This document shows, in pieces, positions 10,588-21,500 of a stretch of DNA of 64,000 nt. The DNA lies in assembly GCF_013423955.1 (NCBI RefSeq), contig NZ_JACCKX010000001.1:3596001-3660000 (forward strand), read 5' to 3'. Under the pieces are notes generated by a model that saw only the letters and a list, made by a program, of their open reading frames with translations, had not been told where the DNA came from and searched no databases. Source of the stretch: Ottowia beijingensis (GTDB taxonomy: Bacteria; Pseudomonadota; Gammaproteobacteria; Burkholderiales; Burkholderiaceae_C). Position 1 is the first letter of the stretch. The number at the start of each line of letters is the position of its first letter. The translations under genes and the position numbers were made by a program.

Positions 10588-11103
10588 ATGGCCATGACCG
10601 CCGCCACCGAATCCGGCACCGTCAGCGTCTGGCGCATCGCCACCGACACGCCCGACTACACCGCCGACGACCTGAGCGGCGCCGGCGCGCGCATCACCGG
10701 CGGCCGCTGGAACGCGCGCGGCACGCCCCTGCTGTACGCCAGCACCTCGCGCGCGCTGGCCTGCCTGGAGACGGTGGTGCACCTGGGCGGCGGCGTGGCG
10801 CTGCCGCTCAACCGTTACCTGGTGCGCATCGACGTTCCGGCCGCACTGTGGGCCGCGCGCACCGTGTTCGATGCCGACCAGCATGTCGGCTGGGATGCCT
10901 TGCCGGCGGGCCGCGTGAGCATCGCCTGGGGCACGGCCTGGGCGGCGCAGGGCGGCAGCCTGCTGGCGCAGGTGCCCTCGGTCATCGTCCCCGAAGAGCA
11001 CAACCTGCTCATCAACCCCGCGCACCCGCAGGCCGGCAAGCTGCGCGTGGCCAAGCTGCGCCGCTGGCTGTACGACCCGCGGGCGCTGCGCCTGCCGCTG
11101 TGA
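10588..11103 (+). CDS. RES-domain toxin (NAD+-depleting type)
   Basis: 171 residues covering one RES domain: VWRIATDTPDYTADDLSGAGA with the conserved Arg, then GGRWNARGTPLLYASTSRALACLETVVHL with the conserved Tyr, Ser and Glu, and a late PSVIVPEEHNLLINPAHP block. Known RES toxins (e.g. MbcT) degrade or phosphorolyse NAD+ and stop growth. The partner antitoxin lies upstream. Two start codons are possible (10588 and 10594); neither has a clear ribosome site, so the toxin may be weakly translated. The frame is intact with no sign of decay. Confidence 0.88.
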   Translation: MAMTAATESGTVSVWRIATDTPDYTADDLSGAGARITGGRWNARGTPLLYASTSRALACLETVVHLGGGVALPLNRYLVRIDVPAALWAARTVFDADQHVGWDALPAGRVSIAWGTAWAAQGGSLLAQVPSVIVPEEHNLLINPAHPQAGKLRVAKLRRWLYDPRALRLPL

Positions 11104-11132
11104 GGCACGCGCGGGCTCCCTAGAATGCCCGC

Positions 11133-12125
11133 ATGATCACCGCCGCACGCCCCCACGTTCTCATCGCCCGCGCCGTCTTCCCCGAAGTCGTCGACAAGCT
11201 CCGCCAGCATTTCGAAGTCGAGGCCAACGCGGCCGACGACATCTGGCCACGCGAGGAGCTGATCCGCCGCCTGCAGGGCAAGCAGGGCGTGTTCACCACC
11301 GGCAGCGAGCGCATCGACGCCGAACTGCTGGCCGCCTGCCCGGGCCTGAAGATCTGCGCCAACATGGCCGTGGGCTACAACAACTTCGACGTGCCCGCGA
11401 TGACGGCCGCCGGCGTGCTGGCCACCAACGCCCCCGGCGTGCTGACCGAGACCACCGCCGACATGGGCTTTGCGCTGCTGATGGCCGCCGCCCGCCGCGT
11501 GGCCGAGGGCGAGCACTACCTGCGCGCCCGCAAGTGGGACCGCTGGGCCTACGACATGCTGATTGGCCAGGACGTGCACGGCAGCACGCTCGGCATCATC
11601 GGCATGGGCCGCATCGGCCAGGCGATTGCGCGGCGCGGTGCGTTGGGCTTCGGCATGAAGGTGATCTATCACAACCGCTCGCGCCTGCCCGCCGCCGACG
11701 AGGCCGCCGTGGGGGCCCGCTACGTGAGCAAGGAAGAATTGCTCAGGACCGCTGACCACGTGGTGCTCGTCGTGCCGTACAGCGCGGAATCGCACCACAC
11801 CATTGGCGCCGCAGAACTGGCGCTGATGAAGCCTACCGCCACGCTGGTCAACATCGCCCGCGGCGGCATCGTCGACGACGCCGCGCTGGCCCAGGCCCTG
11901 CGCGAAGGCCGCATCGCCGCGGCAGGGCTGGACGTGTTCGAGGGCGAACCCAAGGTGCATCCTGATCTTTTGACAGTGCCCAACGTGGTGCTCACCCCGC
12001 ACATCGGCAGCGCCACCGTGCCCACGCGCAAGGCGATGGCGAATCTGGCGGCGGACAACCTGATCGGCTACCTGGCGCAGGGCAGGGCGGTGACGCCGTT
12101 GAATCCTGAAGTCATCGGTGCATGA
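11133..12125 (+). CDS. D-2-hydroxyacid dehydrogenase (glyoxylate/hydroxypyruvate reductase B-like)
   Basis: 330 residues. The cofactor fold is GIIGMGRIGQAIARR near residue 155, and the catalytic residues are visible as Arg in NIARGGIVDD, Glu in DVFEGEPKVH and His in TPHIGSAT. Overall it is closest to GhrB/gluconate 2-dehydrogenase, which reduces glyoxylate, hydroxypyruvate or 2-keto-gluconate with NADPH. The start at 11133 gives a standard N-terminus (HVLIARAVFPEVVDKL). It stands alone 29 bases after the RES toxin gene. Substrate preference cannot be settled from sequence. Confidence 0.85.
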   Translation: MITAARPHVLIARAVFPEVVDKLRQHFEVEANAADDIWPREELIRRLQGKQGVFTTGSERIDAELLAACPGLKICANMAVGYNNFDVPAMTAAGVLATNAPGVLTETTADMGFALLMAAARRVAEGEHYLRARKWDRWAYDMLIGQDVHGSTLGIIGMGRIGQAIARRGALGFGMKVIYHNRSRLPAADEAAVGARYVSKEELLRTADHVVLVVPYSAESHHTIGAAELALMKPTATLVNIARGGIVDDAALAQALREGRIAAAGLDVFEGEPKVHPDLLTVPNVVLTPHIGSATVPTRKAMANLAADNLIGYLAQGRAVTPLNPEVIGA

Positions 12126-12131
12126 GCGGGG

Positions 12132-12186
12132 TTTCAAGTCGTTTTGGCCGGCAGCGCCCGTCCAACAAGCGCGAGCAGCTATGTTT
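12132..12186. repeat. A-family dispersed repeat
   Basis: TTTCAAGTCGTTTTGGCCGG, CAGCGCCCGTCCAACAAGCG and CGAGCAGCTATG: a copy in reverse orientation, abutting the REP pair at 12189. A further fragment (CCAGCTATTGAATCAAGAGC) lies at 12309-12330. Confidence 0.75.
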
Positions 12187-12188
12187 TT

Positions 12189-12263
12189 GTAGGATCGGGC
12201 TTGCCCGCGATGCGGCCTCCGCGCGGTGCGATACGCAGCATCGCGGGCAAGCCCGCTCCCACA
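12189..12263. repeat. REP pair (REPIN) copy 2
   Basis: Left arm GTAGGATCGGGCTTGCCCGC (12189-12211, diverged GATC) and right arm ATCGCGGGCAAGCCCGCTCC (12240-12263) around a 28-base loop unlike that of copies 1 and 3. Confidence 0.8.
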
Positions 12264-12332
12264 ATCCATGATCGTTTTCAGGCTGCGGCGCTGGTGTAGA
12301 GCGCGCGGCCAGCTATTGAATCAAGAGCATTC

Positions 12333-13860
12333 ATGAATTCCGAACTCCCGCATGGCTGCCCTGGTTGGCGCTGGCCGGCCTGCTGATCAACGCGCTGCTG
12401 CTGGTGGTGCTGCTGCTGCGCCGCCCGCGCCGGCCCGACGACGTGGCGTCTCGCGGCGAGGTGCAGCAGCTCATCGGCGCGGCCGTGGGCCAGCACGGCG
12501 AGCGGCTCGAGCGCGAGCTGCGGCAGGAGATCGGCGGCAGCGCGCGCGAGGGCCGGCAGGAGCTGGCGCATTCGCTGGCCACGTTTCAGGACGCGGTGGT
12601 GCGCCAGGGCGCCGAAGCCAACCGCACGCAGAACGCGCAAGTCGATGCGCTGGCGGCGCAGCTCACGCAGCTGCGCGGCACGCTGGGCGACACGCTGGTG
12701 GCGCAGCTGCAGGCGCTGGGCTTGTCGATGGCACAGCAGGCGCAGGAAACCACGCGCACACAGAACGCGCAGATCGACGCCTTCGCGCAGCAGCTGGCGC
12801 ACCTGCGCGGCTCCTTGAGTGAAACGCTGACGCAGCAGCTGCAATCCTTGAGCGAAACCAACGCCCGCCGCATGGCGGAGGTGCGCGCCACGCTGGAGCA
12901 GCAACTGGCGCAGCTGCAGGCCACCAACACCGCCAAGCTCGACGAAATGCGCCAGACCGTGGACGAGAAGCTGCAGTCGACGCTGGAGGCGCGCCTGGGC
13001 GAGAGCTTCAAGCAGGTGGCCGACCGGCTGGAGCAGGTGCACAAGGGCCTGGGCGAGATGCAGACGCTGGCGCAGGGCGTGGGCGACCTGAAGCACCTGC
13101 TGAGCAACGTGAAGAACCGCGGCACCTTTGGCGAGGCGCAGCTGGGGACATTGCTGGAGCACGTGTTCGCGCCCGAGCAGTACGCGGCGCAGGTGTGCAC
13201 GCGCCCGGGCAGCCGCCATTTGGTCGATTTCGCCATCCGCCTGCCGGGCCGCGGTGCTGCGGCTTCAGGCGCATCGGAGCCGGTCTGGCTGCCGATCGAT
13301 GCCAAGTTCCCGAACGAGGACTACGAGCGCCTGCTGGACGCACAGCAGCGCGCCGACGTGGCGGGCGCCGAGTCGGCGGCCAAGGCGCTGGAGGCGCGCA
13401 TCCGGCTGGAGGCGCGCGGCATGGCCGAGAAGTACGTCGAGCCGCCGCACACCACCGACTTCGCCATCCTGTTTCTGCCCACCGAGGGCCTGTACGCCGA
13501 GGTGCTGCGCCGCCCGGCCTGATGGAGGCGCTGCAGCGCGAGCACCGCGTGACGCTGGCCGGGCCGACCACGCTGCTGGCGATGCTCAATTCGCTGCAGA
13601 TGGGCTTTCGCACGCTGGCGCTGGAAAAGCGCAGCAGCGAGGTGTGGCAGGTGCTGGGCGCGGTGAAGACCGAGTTCGGCAAGTTCGGCGACGTGCTGGC
13701 GCGCGTGAAGACCCAGACCCAGACCGTGCTGAACACGCTGGACGCGGCGCAGACGCGCACCAACGTGATGAACCGCGCGCTGAAGAAGGTGGAGGCGCTG
13801 CCGGATGGCGAATCGCAGGCGCTGCTACCGGGGTTGGGGGAAGAGGAGGCGGATGGGTGA
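12333..13860 (+). CDS. rmuC: DNA recombination protein RmuC (frame broken)
   Basis: Corrected length 509 residues. An N-terminal hydrophobic helix (LPWLALAGLLINALLLVVLLL) is followed by a long coiled coil with repeated QTQ/TRTQNAQ heptads, then the RmuC domain with VKNRGTFGEAQLGTLLEHV, PIDAKFPNEDYERLL, and TDFAILFLPTEGLYAEVLRRP. RmuC proteins limit recombination between short inverted repeats and are thought to be nuclease-related. The first part is shifted at 12347-12349 (CCC, four needed), so the true start is ATG 12333 (MNSELPAWLPWL), and again at 13513-13515 (CCC, four needed). Two missing bases together give a full-length protein. Confidence 0.9.
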
Positions 13861-13889
13861 ATGGGGCGGTGGTGCTGAGGTGGCGCTTG

Positions 13890-13947
13890 TTCGCGGCTTC
13901 CGCCGCTCCTACGGCGCATGAGATGCAGGAGCGGCGGAAGCCGCGAA
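13890..13947. repeat. REP pair framing the RAYT gene, downstream side
   Basis: TTCGCGGCTTCCGCCGCTCC (13890-13911) and GGAGCGGCGGAAGCCGCGAA (13927-13947) are inverted copies around 15 bases. The core differs from the GGGCTTGCCC REP family elsewhere in the window. Confidence 0.85.
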
Positions 13948-13949
13948 TC

Positions 13950-14405
13950 TCAAACCCAGATCGCATCCCAATGCGAGTAGTCGCCTGCCCGCGCCACCAG
14001 ACCCGCGCGCACCGGGTTGGCGACCAGATAGCGCGCGGCGGCGCGCAGATCCTCGTCGCGTCGCAGGGCGTGGTCGTGAAAGCCGGCTTGCCACAGGGCT
14101 TGTCCCGCGTATCCACGGGCTTGCTGAACCGCTCTCGCTGAACTGGCCTTGAACTGACCCACGGCCTGCGACAGGGTGCCGTGTTCCAGCCGCAGCAGCC
14201 AATGCAGGTGGTCGGGCATGAGCACGTAGGCCAGCGTCTGGCATCGGCCCAGCGCATCGCTTTTCTGCAGTTCACCGATGGTCAGGCGCGCCAGTCAGAA
14301 ATCGGCGAAAACTTGCTCGCGCCTGCGTGTGACGGTGGTGATCTGGTAGACGTAGCCCGGATAGCTGAAGCGGCCCCGGCGCAAGGCATGGGCGTGAGCG
14401 GGCAT
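13950..14405 (-). pseudogene. REP-associated tyrosine transposase (RAYT), interrupted by one stop codon
   Basis: A Y1-type single-strand transposase of the TnpA_REP family, thought to move REP elements. From ATG 14405 it reads RRGRFSYPGYVYQITTVTRRREQVFADF, then TGA at 14295-14297, and continues in the same frame: LARLTIGELQKSDALGRCQTLAYVLMPDHLHWLL to AIWV. The metal-binding HUH-like motif is HLHW in MPDHLHWLLRLE, and the nucleophile Tyr is probably in AARYLVANPVRAG. Total 150 codons, normal for the family, so one nonsense substitution (for example CGA to TGA) is the only lesion. Partial translation from ATG 14225 would give 91 residues. REP pairs flank it on both sides. Confidence 0.85.
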
Positions 14406-14424
14406 GGGCTGTGCAGGGCGTTTT

Positions 14425-14494
14425 GTAGGAGCGGCGGAAGCCGCGAAGGGGCGGGTATCGAGGAAGCCCCATTCGCGGCTACCGCCGCTCCTAC
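14425..14494. repeat. REP pair framing the RAYT gene, upstream side
   Basis: GTAGGAGCGGCGGAAGCCGC (14425-14447) and an inverted copy with one change, TTCGCGGCTACCGCCGCTCC (14472-14494). Same core as the pair at 13890. Confidence 0.85.
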
Positions 14495-14512
14495 AGGCAG
14501 GAGGGGGGGGAG

Positions 14513-14968
14513 TTATTCGATTTCGGCGATCAGCTCGATCTCGACGCAGGCCTCCATCGGGATCTGCGCCACGCCGAACGCACTGCGGGCGTGCTGGCCG
14601 CGTTCGCCAAACACCTCGCCCAGCAGTTCGGAGCAGCCGTTGGTGACGAGGTGCTGCTCGGTGTAGTCGGGCGTGCTGTTGACCAGGCTCATCACCTTGA
14701 CGATGCGCTTGACGCGGTTCAGGTCGCCCACGGCGGCGTGCAGCGTGCCCAGCAGGTCGATGGCCACGGAGCGGGCGGCCTGGGCGCCCTCCTCGGTGGT
14801 GATGTTGTGGCCCAGCTTGCCCACCCAGGGCTTGCCTTCGTGGCGCGCGATGTGGCCCGACAGGAACACCAGCTTGCCCGTCTGCACGAAGGGCACGTAG
14901 GCGGCGGCGGGGGTGGAGACGGGCGGCAGCTGGATGCCGAGCTGCTGGAGTTTGTCGTAGAGGCTCAT
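14513..14968 (-). CDS. RidA family protein
   Basis: 151 residues of the YjgF/YER057c/UK114 fold, of the longer subgroup that starts MSLYDKLQQLGIQLPP. Conserved stretches are VQTGKLVFLSGHIARHEGKPWVGKLG and the end SAFGVAQIPMEACVEIELIAEIE. RidA proteins hydrolyse reactive enamine/imine intermediates from amino-acid metabolism; this subgroup often lacks the catalytic Arg and its substrate is unknown. The ATG lies 3 bases after the stop of the transglutaminase gene, so the two are co-transcribed, and the gene may deal with a by-product of the upstream cluster (inference). Confidence 0.88.
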   Translation of the reverse strand: MSLYDKLQQLGIQLPPVSTPAAAYVPFVQTGKLVFLSGHIARHEGKPWVGKLGHNITTEEGAQAARSVAIDLLGTLHAAVGDLNRVKRIVKVMSLVNSTPDYTEQHLVTNGCSELLGEVFGERGQHARSAFGVAQIPMEACVEIELIAEIE

Positions 14969-14970
14969 GG

Positions 14971-15919
14971 TCAGCGGAAGGGGTCGGTTGGAAGAGGGGC
15001 GCCTCGGCCAGCGAGGCGGCGTCGCAGGGTTCCACTGTAACGCCCACATCCAGCTCGTGGCCCGCGCCGCCGTGGATGACGCCGCGCATGGGCGAGATGT
15101 CGGCGTAGTCGCGGCCCACGGCCAGGCGCACGAAGTCCTCGCCCGGCGCGCCCCAGCCGTGGCGGTCGTTGGTCGGGTCGAGGTCGTACCAGCCGTGGCC
15201 GCCGTGCTGCGCGGCCACGTCGGGCAGGAACACGGCCACCCAGGCGTGCGACGCATCGCTGCCCCCAGGCGCGGCTGGCCGGGCGGCGGCTGGGTGAGCA
15301 GGTAGCCCGACACGTAGCGCGCCGGCAGGCCCAGCGAGCGCAGGCAGGCCAGCATGACGTGGCTGAAGTCCTGGCACACGCCGCGGCGCTGCGCCAGCGC
15401 CTCGGCGGCGGGGGTGTTGATCTCGGTGCTGCGGCTGGCGTAGGTGAAGTCCTGGTGCACGCGCTGCATCAGCTCGCGCGCGGCGTCGATCAGCGGGCGG
15501 CCGGGCGGGAAGGACGGGCGCGCGTAGTCGGCGAACACCTCGCCTGGGTGCACGTAGTGCGATGGGTAGATGAATTCGGCCGCCGGATGCCACTCGGCCC
15601 CCACGTGGTAGACGAAGCTGTCGCGCACGGCATCCCAGGCAAGGGTGCTGCCGACGGGATCGGGCGCGTGGGTCTCGACCAGGCTGCTGGCGCGCACCAG
15701 CAGCTCGTCGTGCGGGCTGGCGATCTCGAAGAAGGTGCGTACGTTGCGGTAGATGTCGAGCGATTCGGTGATCGAGGCGGGCTGCGGGTGCACCTGGAGC
15801 CGGGCGTCGAGCCGGTCCTGGCAGCGCGTGGGCGGCGGCGTCAGGTGCGTCATGTGCACCGCGGTGAGCACGGGCGGCTCGTAGCGGTAGCGGGTGTCGT
15901 GGGTGATGCGCAGGCGCAT
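14971..15919 (-). CDS. Transglutaminase-like cysteine protease/ligase (frame broken)
   Basis: Corrected length 316 residues. The N-terminal Bact_transglu_N region (MRLRITHDTRYRYEPPVL...MTHLTPPPT) precedes a transglutaminase core with the triad in RRGVCQDFSHVMLACLRSLG (Cys), DASHAWVAVFLP (His) and WYDLDPTND (Asp). Frame breaks: 15262-15266 (five C, six needed) and 14996-14999 (four G, five needed). The second correction ends the protein in PTDPFR just before the RidA start. In this family such enzymes are predicted to cleave or form amide bonds, and they almost always travel with alpha-E and ATP-grasp genes, as here (13 bases to the next gene upstream). Confidence 0.88.
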
Positions 15920-15931
15920 GTCGGTCTCCGC

Positions 15932-18541
15932 TCAGGCGCCCACGCTGCGGCCCACCTCGGCGGTGTGGGTGAAGTGGCGCAGGCTGATCTCGTTGGAGAG
16001 CTGGCCGCCGACCTGCATGAAGTGCGCCAGTAGCGCCTGCAGATGGATGAAGTCGCCAATGTGGTCGGACTCGCACAGCGTGGTCAGGTCGTCGGGCCCC
16101 GGGTTGCGCAGGCGTTGCGACAGGTCTTCCAGCGGGTGCGGGTCGTTGGCGTGCAGGCGCCCCAGCTGCCCGCGCAAGCGCTGCACCACCCAGCCGAGCG
16201 AGCGCGGGTTCTGGTGGTTCAGCACCACGTGCTCGATCAGCGCCGCCATCGAGCGGCTGCGCTGGTGGCGCGCATGGAAGGAGATGGTGGAATCGAACAG
16301 GTCCAGCACCACGCCGTGGCCGGCCGCGTCGTGCACGGCGTTGGTGTAGAAGCCGCGCGACAGCGCCTCCGACAGCCAGCTCAGGCGCTCGATCTGGCGG
16401 CCGATGGTCATCAGGCGCCAGCCGTCGTCGCGCCACATGCGGTCCTGCTGCGCGCCGGTGACGGCCGCCAGCGTGCGCGACAGCTGGCCCAGCGCGTGCA
16501 GGGCGTCGGCCTCGGCCAGGGTGGCGCTGCCGCGCAGCGGGCGCATTCCTGCGCAAAGCGGTTCTCGGCCAGCTTGATGAAGCTCCAGTGCTCGGGCGAC
16601 AGGCGCTCGCGCAGCGCCGTGGCGGCCAGGCGCAGCTTGCGCAGGGCGTGGCCCACGCTCGGCAGGTCGGGGTCGGCCAGGTGCTGGATCAGTTGGCGCT
16701 CGAACTCGGCGCAATCCTGCAGCGGCGTGGGCGCGCACTGGGGCACCAGGCCGGCCGATTCGGCCAGCTGGCCCAGCCACATCAGCTGGGCGATGGAGGG
16801 TTCTTCCTCGCCATGCAGCGCGCCCAGCGTGATGCGCGCCAGGCGGGCGCTGTTCTCGGCGCGCTCGGTGTAGCGGCCGAGCCAGAACAGGTTCTCGGCC
16901 GCGCGGCTGGTGACCAGGCGCTCGCGCTGCACCAGCGCGGTGTCGGTGGGGTGATGCCGACCAGCGTGCTGTGGTCGAAGTCGGGCGCTTCCTGCGCCGG
17001 CTCCTCGCCCAGCACCCAGGTGTCGGCGCTGCTGCCGCCCAGCGCCATGGTGGCCAGGCCGGCGCTTTCGCCCACCAGGCGCGTCATGCCGCCGGGCAGC
17101 ACGCGCCAGGCGCCGGCGCCGTCGGTCAGCGCGAACACGCGCAGGATGGCCGCGCGCGGCACGACGCCGGGCTGCGGGCCGCTCTGCCAGGTCGGCATCT
17201 GCGACGGCGGCAGGTAGGCCTGCACGGTGTGCTCTTCGGGCCGGCGGCGGATGCTGTCGGCCCAGGAGGCCAGCACCTCGTCGCTCATCAGCGGGCCCAC
17301 CCCGGCCCGGAAGGTGCCGCGGCTGGTGGACCAGGGGTAGGTGGGCTTGATGACGCACTGGCCCAGCTGCGGCAGCACGTCGCGCAGGGCGGCCGGCTCG
17401 CCGCACCACCAGGTGTGCAGGGCGGGCAGCAGCAGTTCCTCGCCCAGCAGCTCGCGCCCCAGGGCCGGCAGAAAGCCCAGCAGCGCGCTGGATTCGAGAA
17501 AGCCCGCGCCCGGTGCGTTGGCCACCATCACGTTGCCGGCGCGCACCGCCTGCAGCAGGCCGGGCACGCCCAGGCGCGATTCGGGGCGCATTTCCAGCGG
17601 GTCGAGGAAGGCATCGTCCACCCGCTTGATGACGCCGTGCACCGGCTGCAGGCCGTGCAGCGTCTTCAGGTACAGGCGCTGGTTGCGCACCGTCAGGTCG
17701 CCGCCTTCGACCAGCGTGACGCCCAGGTAACGCGCCAGGTACGAATGCTCGAAGTAGGTTTCGTTGTACGGCCCCGGCGTCAGCAGCACGATGTGCGAAT
17801 CGGCGCCGGGCGCCATGGCCTTCAGCGTCTTGATGAAGCCGCGGTAGGTGTCGGCCAGGCGGCGCACGTTCATGGCTTCGAACGCGTCGGGGAACTGGGT
17901 GGACACGGCCGAGCGGTTTTCCAGCAGATAGCCCAGGCCCGAGGGCGCCTGCGTGCGCTGCGACACCACCCACCAGAAGCCCCTGGGCCCGCGCGCCAGG
18001 TCGAACGCCACCATGTGCAGGTGCTGGCCACCCACCGGCGGCACGCCGTGCATGGCGCGCAGGTAGTCGGGGTGGCCCTGCACCAGCGCGGCGGGCAGCA
18101 GGCCGTCCTTCAGCAGGCGGCGCGGGCCGTAGATGTCGGCCATCACAGCCTCGAGCACGCGCACGCGCTGCAGCACACCGGCCTCGATGTGCGCCCAGTC
18201 GTCGGCCGGGATCAGCAGCGGGAACAGATCCAGCGGCCAGGGTCGCTGCAGGTTGGCCTCGTCGGCGTAGACGTTGTAGGTGACGCCGTTGTCGCGCAAC
18301 TGGCGCGCCAGGCGCGTGGCGCGGCGGTTCAGCTCCTGCGGGTCGCCGAGGTCGAAATGGCGGAAGAACTCCTTCCAGGCCGGCGTCAGCGGCAGCGCGC
18401 CGGGCGCCGGCACCGCGGCACCCGCGTCGGCGGCCAGCGCAGGCCGGGCGTGCAACTCGTCGAAGTGGGGGTGTCGGCCAGCGGAAACAAGGGGCTGGCC
18501 GAAGACAGGGGCGCCGTGGCGGGCAGATCCGGTGCGTTCAT
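15932..18541 (-). CDS. Circularly permuted ATP-grasp and alpha-E fusion protein (frame broken)
   Basis: Corrected length about 870 residues. Residues 1-500 are a circularly permuted type 2 ATP-grasp (DUF404/DUF407): GVTYNVYADE, VVLTPGPYNETYFEHSYLARYLG, VDDAFLDPLEMRPESRLGVPGLL, VIKPTYPWSTSRGTFRAG. The rest is an alpha-E (DUF403) domain starting TSRAAENLFWLGRYTERAENSARL. ATP-grasp enzymes form amide bonds through acyl-phosphates; here a peptide ligase is predicted, with alpha-E as helper. Breaks: 18467-18471 (five G, six needed), 16948-16951 (four, five needed), 16539-16541 (three, four needed). A paralogous pair on separate genes lies at 24.8-27.4 kb. Start ATG 18541. Confidence 0.85.
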
Positions 18542-18567
18542 CCTCGGTGGAGGCAGTCAACCTCGTG

Positions 18568-21500
18568 TCATTGTCGCATCCGCACCGCCGTGGTGCGCCG
18601 CAGGTCGAGCGTGCACGGAAATTCGCGGCTGCCGGGCAGGGCCAGCGCGGCAGGCGGCGCGGCCGCGCGCCCCGCCGTGTGCCCCATGGGCGCAAAGCGG
18701 GCCAGGCGCCGGCTTTCGGCCTCGTAGGCATTGATGGGAAAGCTGTCGTAGCTGCGCCCGCCGGGGTGCGCCACGTGGTAGCGGCAACCGCCCACCGAGC
18801 GGCCGTTCCAGGTGTCGAACACATCGAACACCAGCGGCCCGTGCGGCTGGATGGTGGGGTGCAGCGCCGACCAGGGGTTCCAGGCCTTGAAGCGCACGCC
18901 GCAGGCGTATTCGCCCTCGGTGCCGAGCGGCTGCAGCGGCAGGGCCTGGCCGTTGCAGGTGAGGGCGTAGCGGCTGTCGTTGAAGCCCGTCACCCGCAGC
19001 TGCAGGCGCTCCAGCGATGAATCGACATAGCGCGCCGTGGCGCCGCCGGCGCTTTCCTCGCCCATCACGTGCCAGGGCTCCAGCGCGTTGCGCAGCTCCA
19101 GCTGCATGCCCAGCAGCTGCACGTCGCCGACGAAGGGAAAGCGGAACTCGAAATGCGGCGCGAACCAGGCGTCGTCGAAGGCGAAACCGGCCTCGCGCAT
19201 GTCGCGCATCACGTCGGCGAAGTCGGCCTGCACCCAGGCGGGCAGCATGAAGCGGTCGTGCAGCTGCGTTCCCCAGCGCGTGGCGGGCGCGCGGTACGGC
19301 TGGCGCCAGAAGCGCGCCACCAGCGCGCGCATCAGCAACTTCTGGGCGATCGACATGCGGGCGTGCGGCGGCATCTCGAAGGCGCGCAGCTCCAGCAGGC
19401 CCAGGCGGCCGGTGGGACCTTCGGGCGAATACAGCTTGTCGATGCAGAACTCGCTGCGGTGCGTGTTGCCGGTGACGTCGATCAGGATGTTTCGCAGCGT
19501 GCGGTCCACCAGCCACGGTGGCATCGCGTCACCCTGTTCCTCACTTGCCCGGTGGATTTCCTGCAGCGCGATTTCCAGCTCGTAGAGCTGGTCGTTGCGC
19601 GCCTCGTCCACGCGCGGCGCCTGGCTGGTGGGGCCGATGAACAGGCCGCTGAACAGGTACGAGAGCGACGGATGGTTGTGCCAGTAGAGCAGCAGGCTGG
19701 CAGCAGATCGGGCCGGCGCAGGAACGGGCTGTCGGCCGGCGTGGCGCCGCCCAGCACGAAGTGGTTGCCGCCGCCGGTGCCGGTGTGGCGGCCGTCGACC
19801 ATGAACTTCTCGGCCGACAGGCGCGATTCGAACGCCGACTGGTAGAGGAACTCGGTGTTGTCCACCAGCTCGCGCCAGTGGTGCACGGGCTGGATGTTGG
19901 CTTCGATCACGCCGGGGTCGGGCGTGATCTGTAGCATCTTCAGGCGCTTGTCGCGCGGCGGCGGGTAGCCCTCCAGCACCACCGGTAGCTGCAGCTGCTC
20001 GGCCGTGGCCTCGATGGCGGTGACCAGTGCCAGGTAGTCGTCCACCTCGTCCAGCGGCGGCATGAAGATGTAGACGATGCTCGACTGGCCGGGCTTCAGC
20101 GCGTACTTCTCGACCGCCGCCTGGTGCGCGCTGCGCGCGGCGCGTTTGGCGTCGGCGGCCTCGTCGTCGCCTTCGATCTCGGGCAGTTCGGCATCGGCGG
20201 TGTGCGAACGCACCGGGTCGCGCACTTCCACGCACAGCGCGGTGCGCGGCACCCAGCGGGCCGACTCGTGGCGGCGCGGTTCGCGGTCCTCGGGGTCGTG
20301 CGCCCCGAAGGCTCGTCTTCGGCAGCGGCCAGCGCGTCATTGTCGGCATCGTCGGCATACGGGTCCTTGGGGAAGGCCTTGGGCAGGTCCTCATCGGCCA
20401 CCCAGGGCAGGCTGTTCAGCGGCAGCCTGAAGCCCATGGGCGAATCGCCCGGCACCAGCACCAGCCGGTTGTCGCGGAACCACCAGCGGCTGGTGAGCCA
20501 GCGCGGGCGTTCGGCCCCGGCGGGCTGGGCCGGCCGATCCGGCGCGTGCGCCAGCTCGGACGTGCTGCGCAGCGGCAGCAGCCAGCCGACCACCTTGTCC
20601 AGCCCCTGCGTGAACACGCGGCGCAGGCGCGCGCGCTCGGCCTCGTCGGCCAGGCGGCTGTCGAACGGGTCGACGTTGATCGGCAGGCGACGCTCGGCGG
20701 CGATGTAGTGCCAGGCGTCTTCGTAGGCGGGCGCGATGGCGGCCGTGCCCACGCCCAGCCGTTCTGCGAGCGCGCGGATGAAGCGCTCGGCGTCCTCGGG
20801 CCGGGCCTGCTGCGGCTGGCGCTCGTCGGCCTGCAGCGCGGGGTTGCGCCACAGCGGCTGGCCGTCGGGGCGCCAGAACAGGCTGAGCGCCCAGCGCGGC
20901 AACTGCTCGCCGGGGTACCACTTGCCCTGGCCCAGGTGCAGCAGGCCGTTGGGGCCGTAGCGCGCCTTCAGGCGGTGCAGCAGGTCGAGCGCGAACACGC
21001 GCTTGGTGGGGCCCAGCGCGGCGGTGTTCCACTCCGGCCCGTCGCGGTCGTCGATGCCGACGAAGGTGGGCTCGCCCCCATGGTCAGGCGCACGTCGTCG
21101 GCCTGCAGCTGCAGGTCCACCGCGTCGCCCAGCTGCAGGATGTCGGCCCATTGCGCGTCGCTGTAGGGCAGGGTGACGCGCGGCGATTCGTGGATGCGGG
21201 TGACCGCCATGTCGTGGCGGAACTCCACCCGTGCGTCGTCCACCAGCCCCTCGATGGGCGCCGCGCCCGAGGGCTGCGGCGTGCAGGCCAGCGGGATGTG
21301 GCCTTCGCCCGCCAGCAGGCCCGATGTGGGATCGAGCCCCACCCAGCCGGCGCCGGGCAGGTACACCTCGGCCCAGGCGTGCAGATCGGTGAAGTCGACC
21401 TCGGTGCCGCTGGGGCCGTCGAGCGATTTCTGGTCGGCCTTCAACTGGATCAAGTAGCCCGACACGAAGCGCGCCGCCAGCCCGCAATGGCGCAGCAGCT

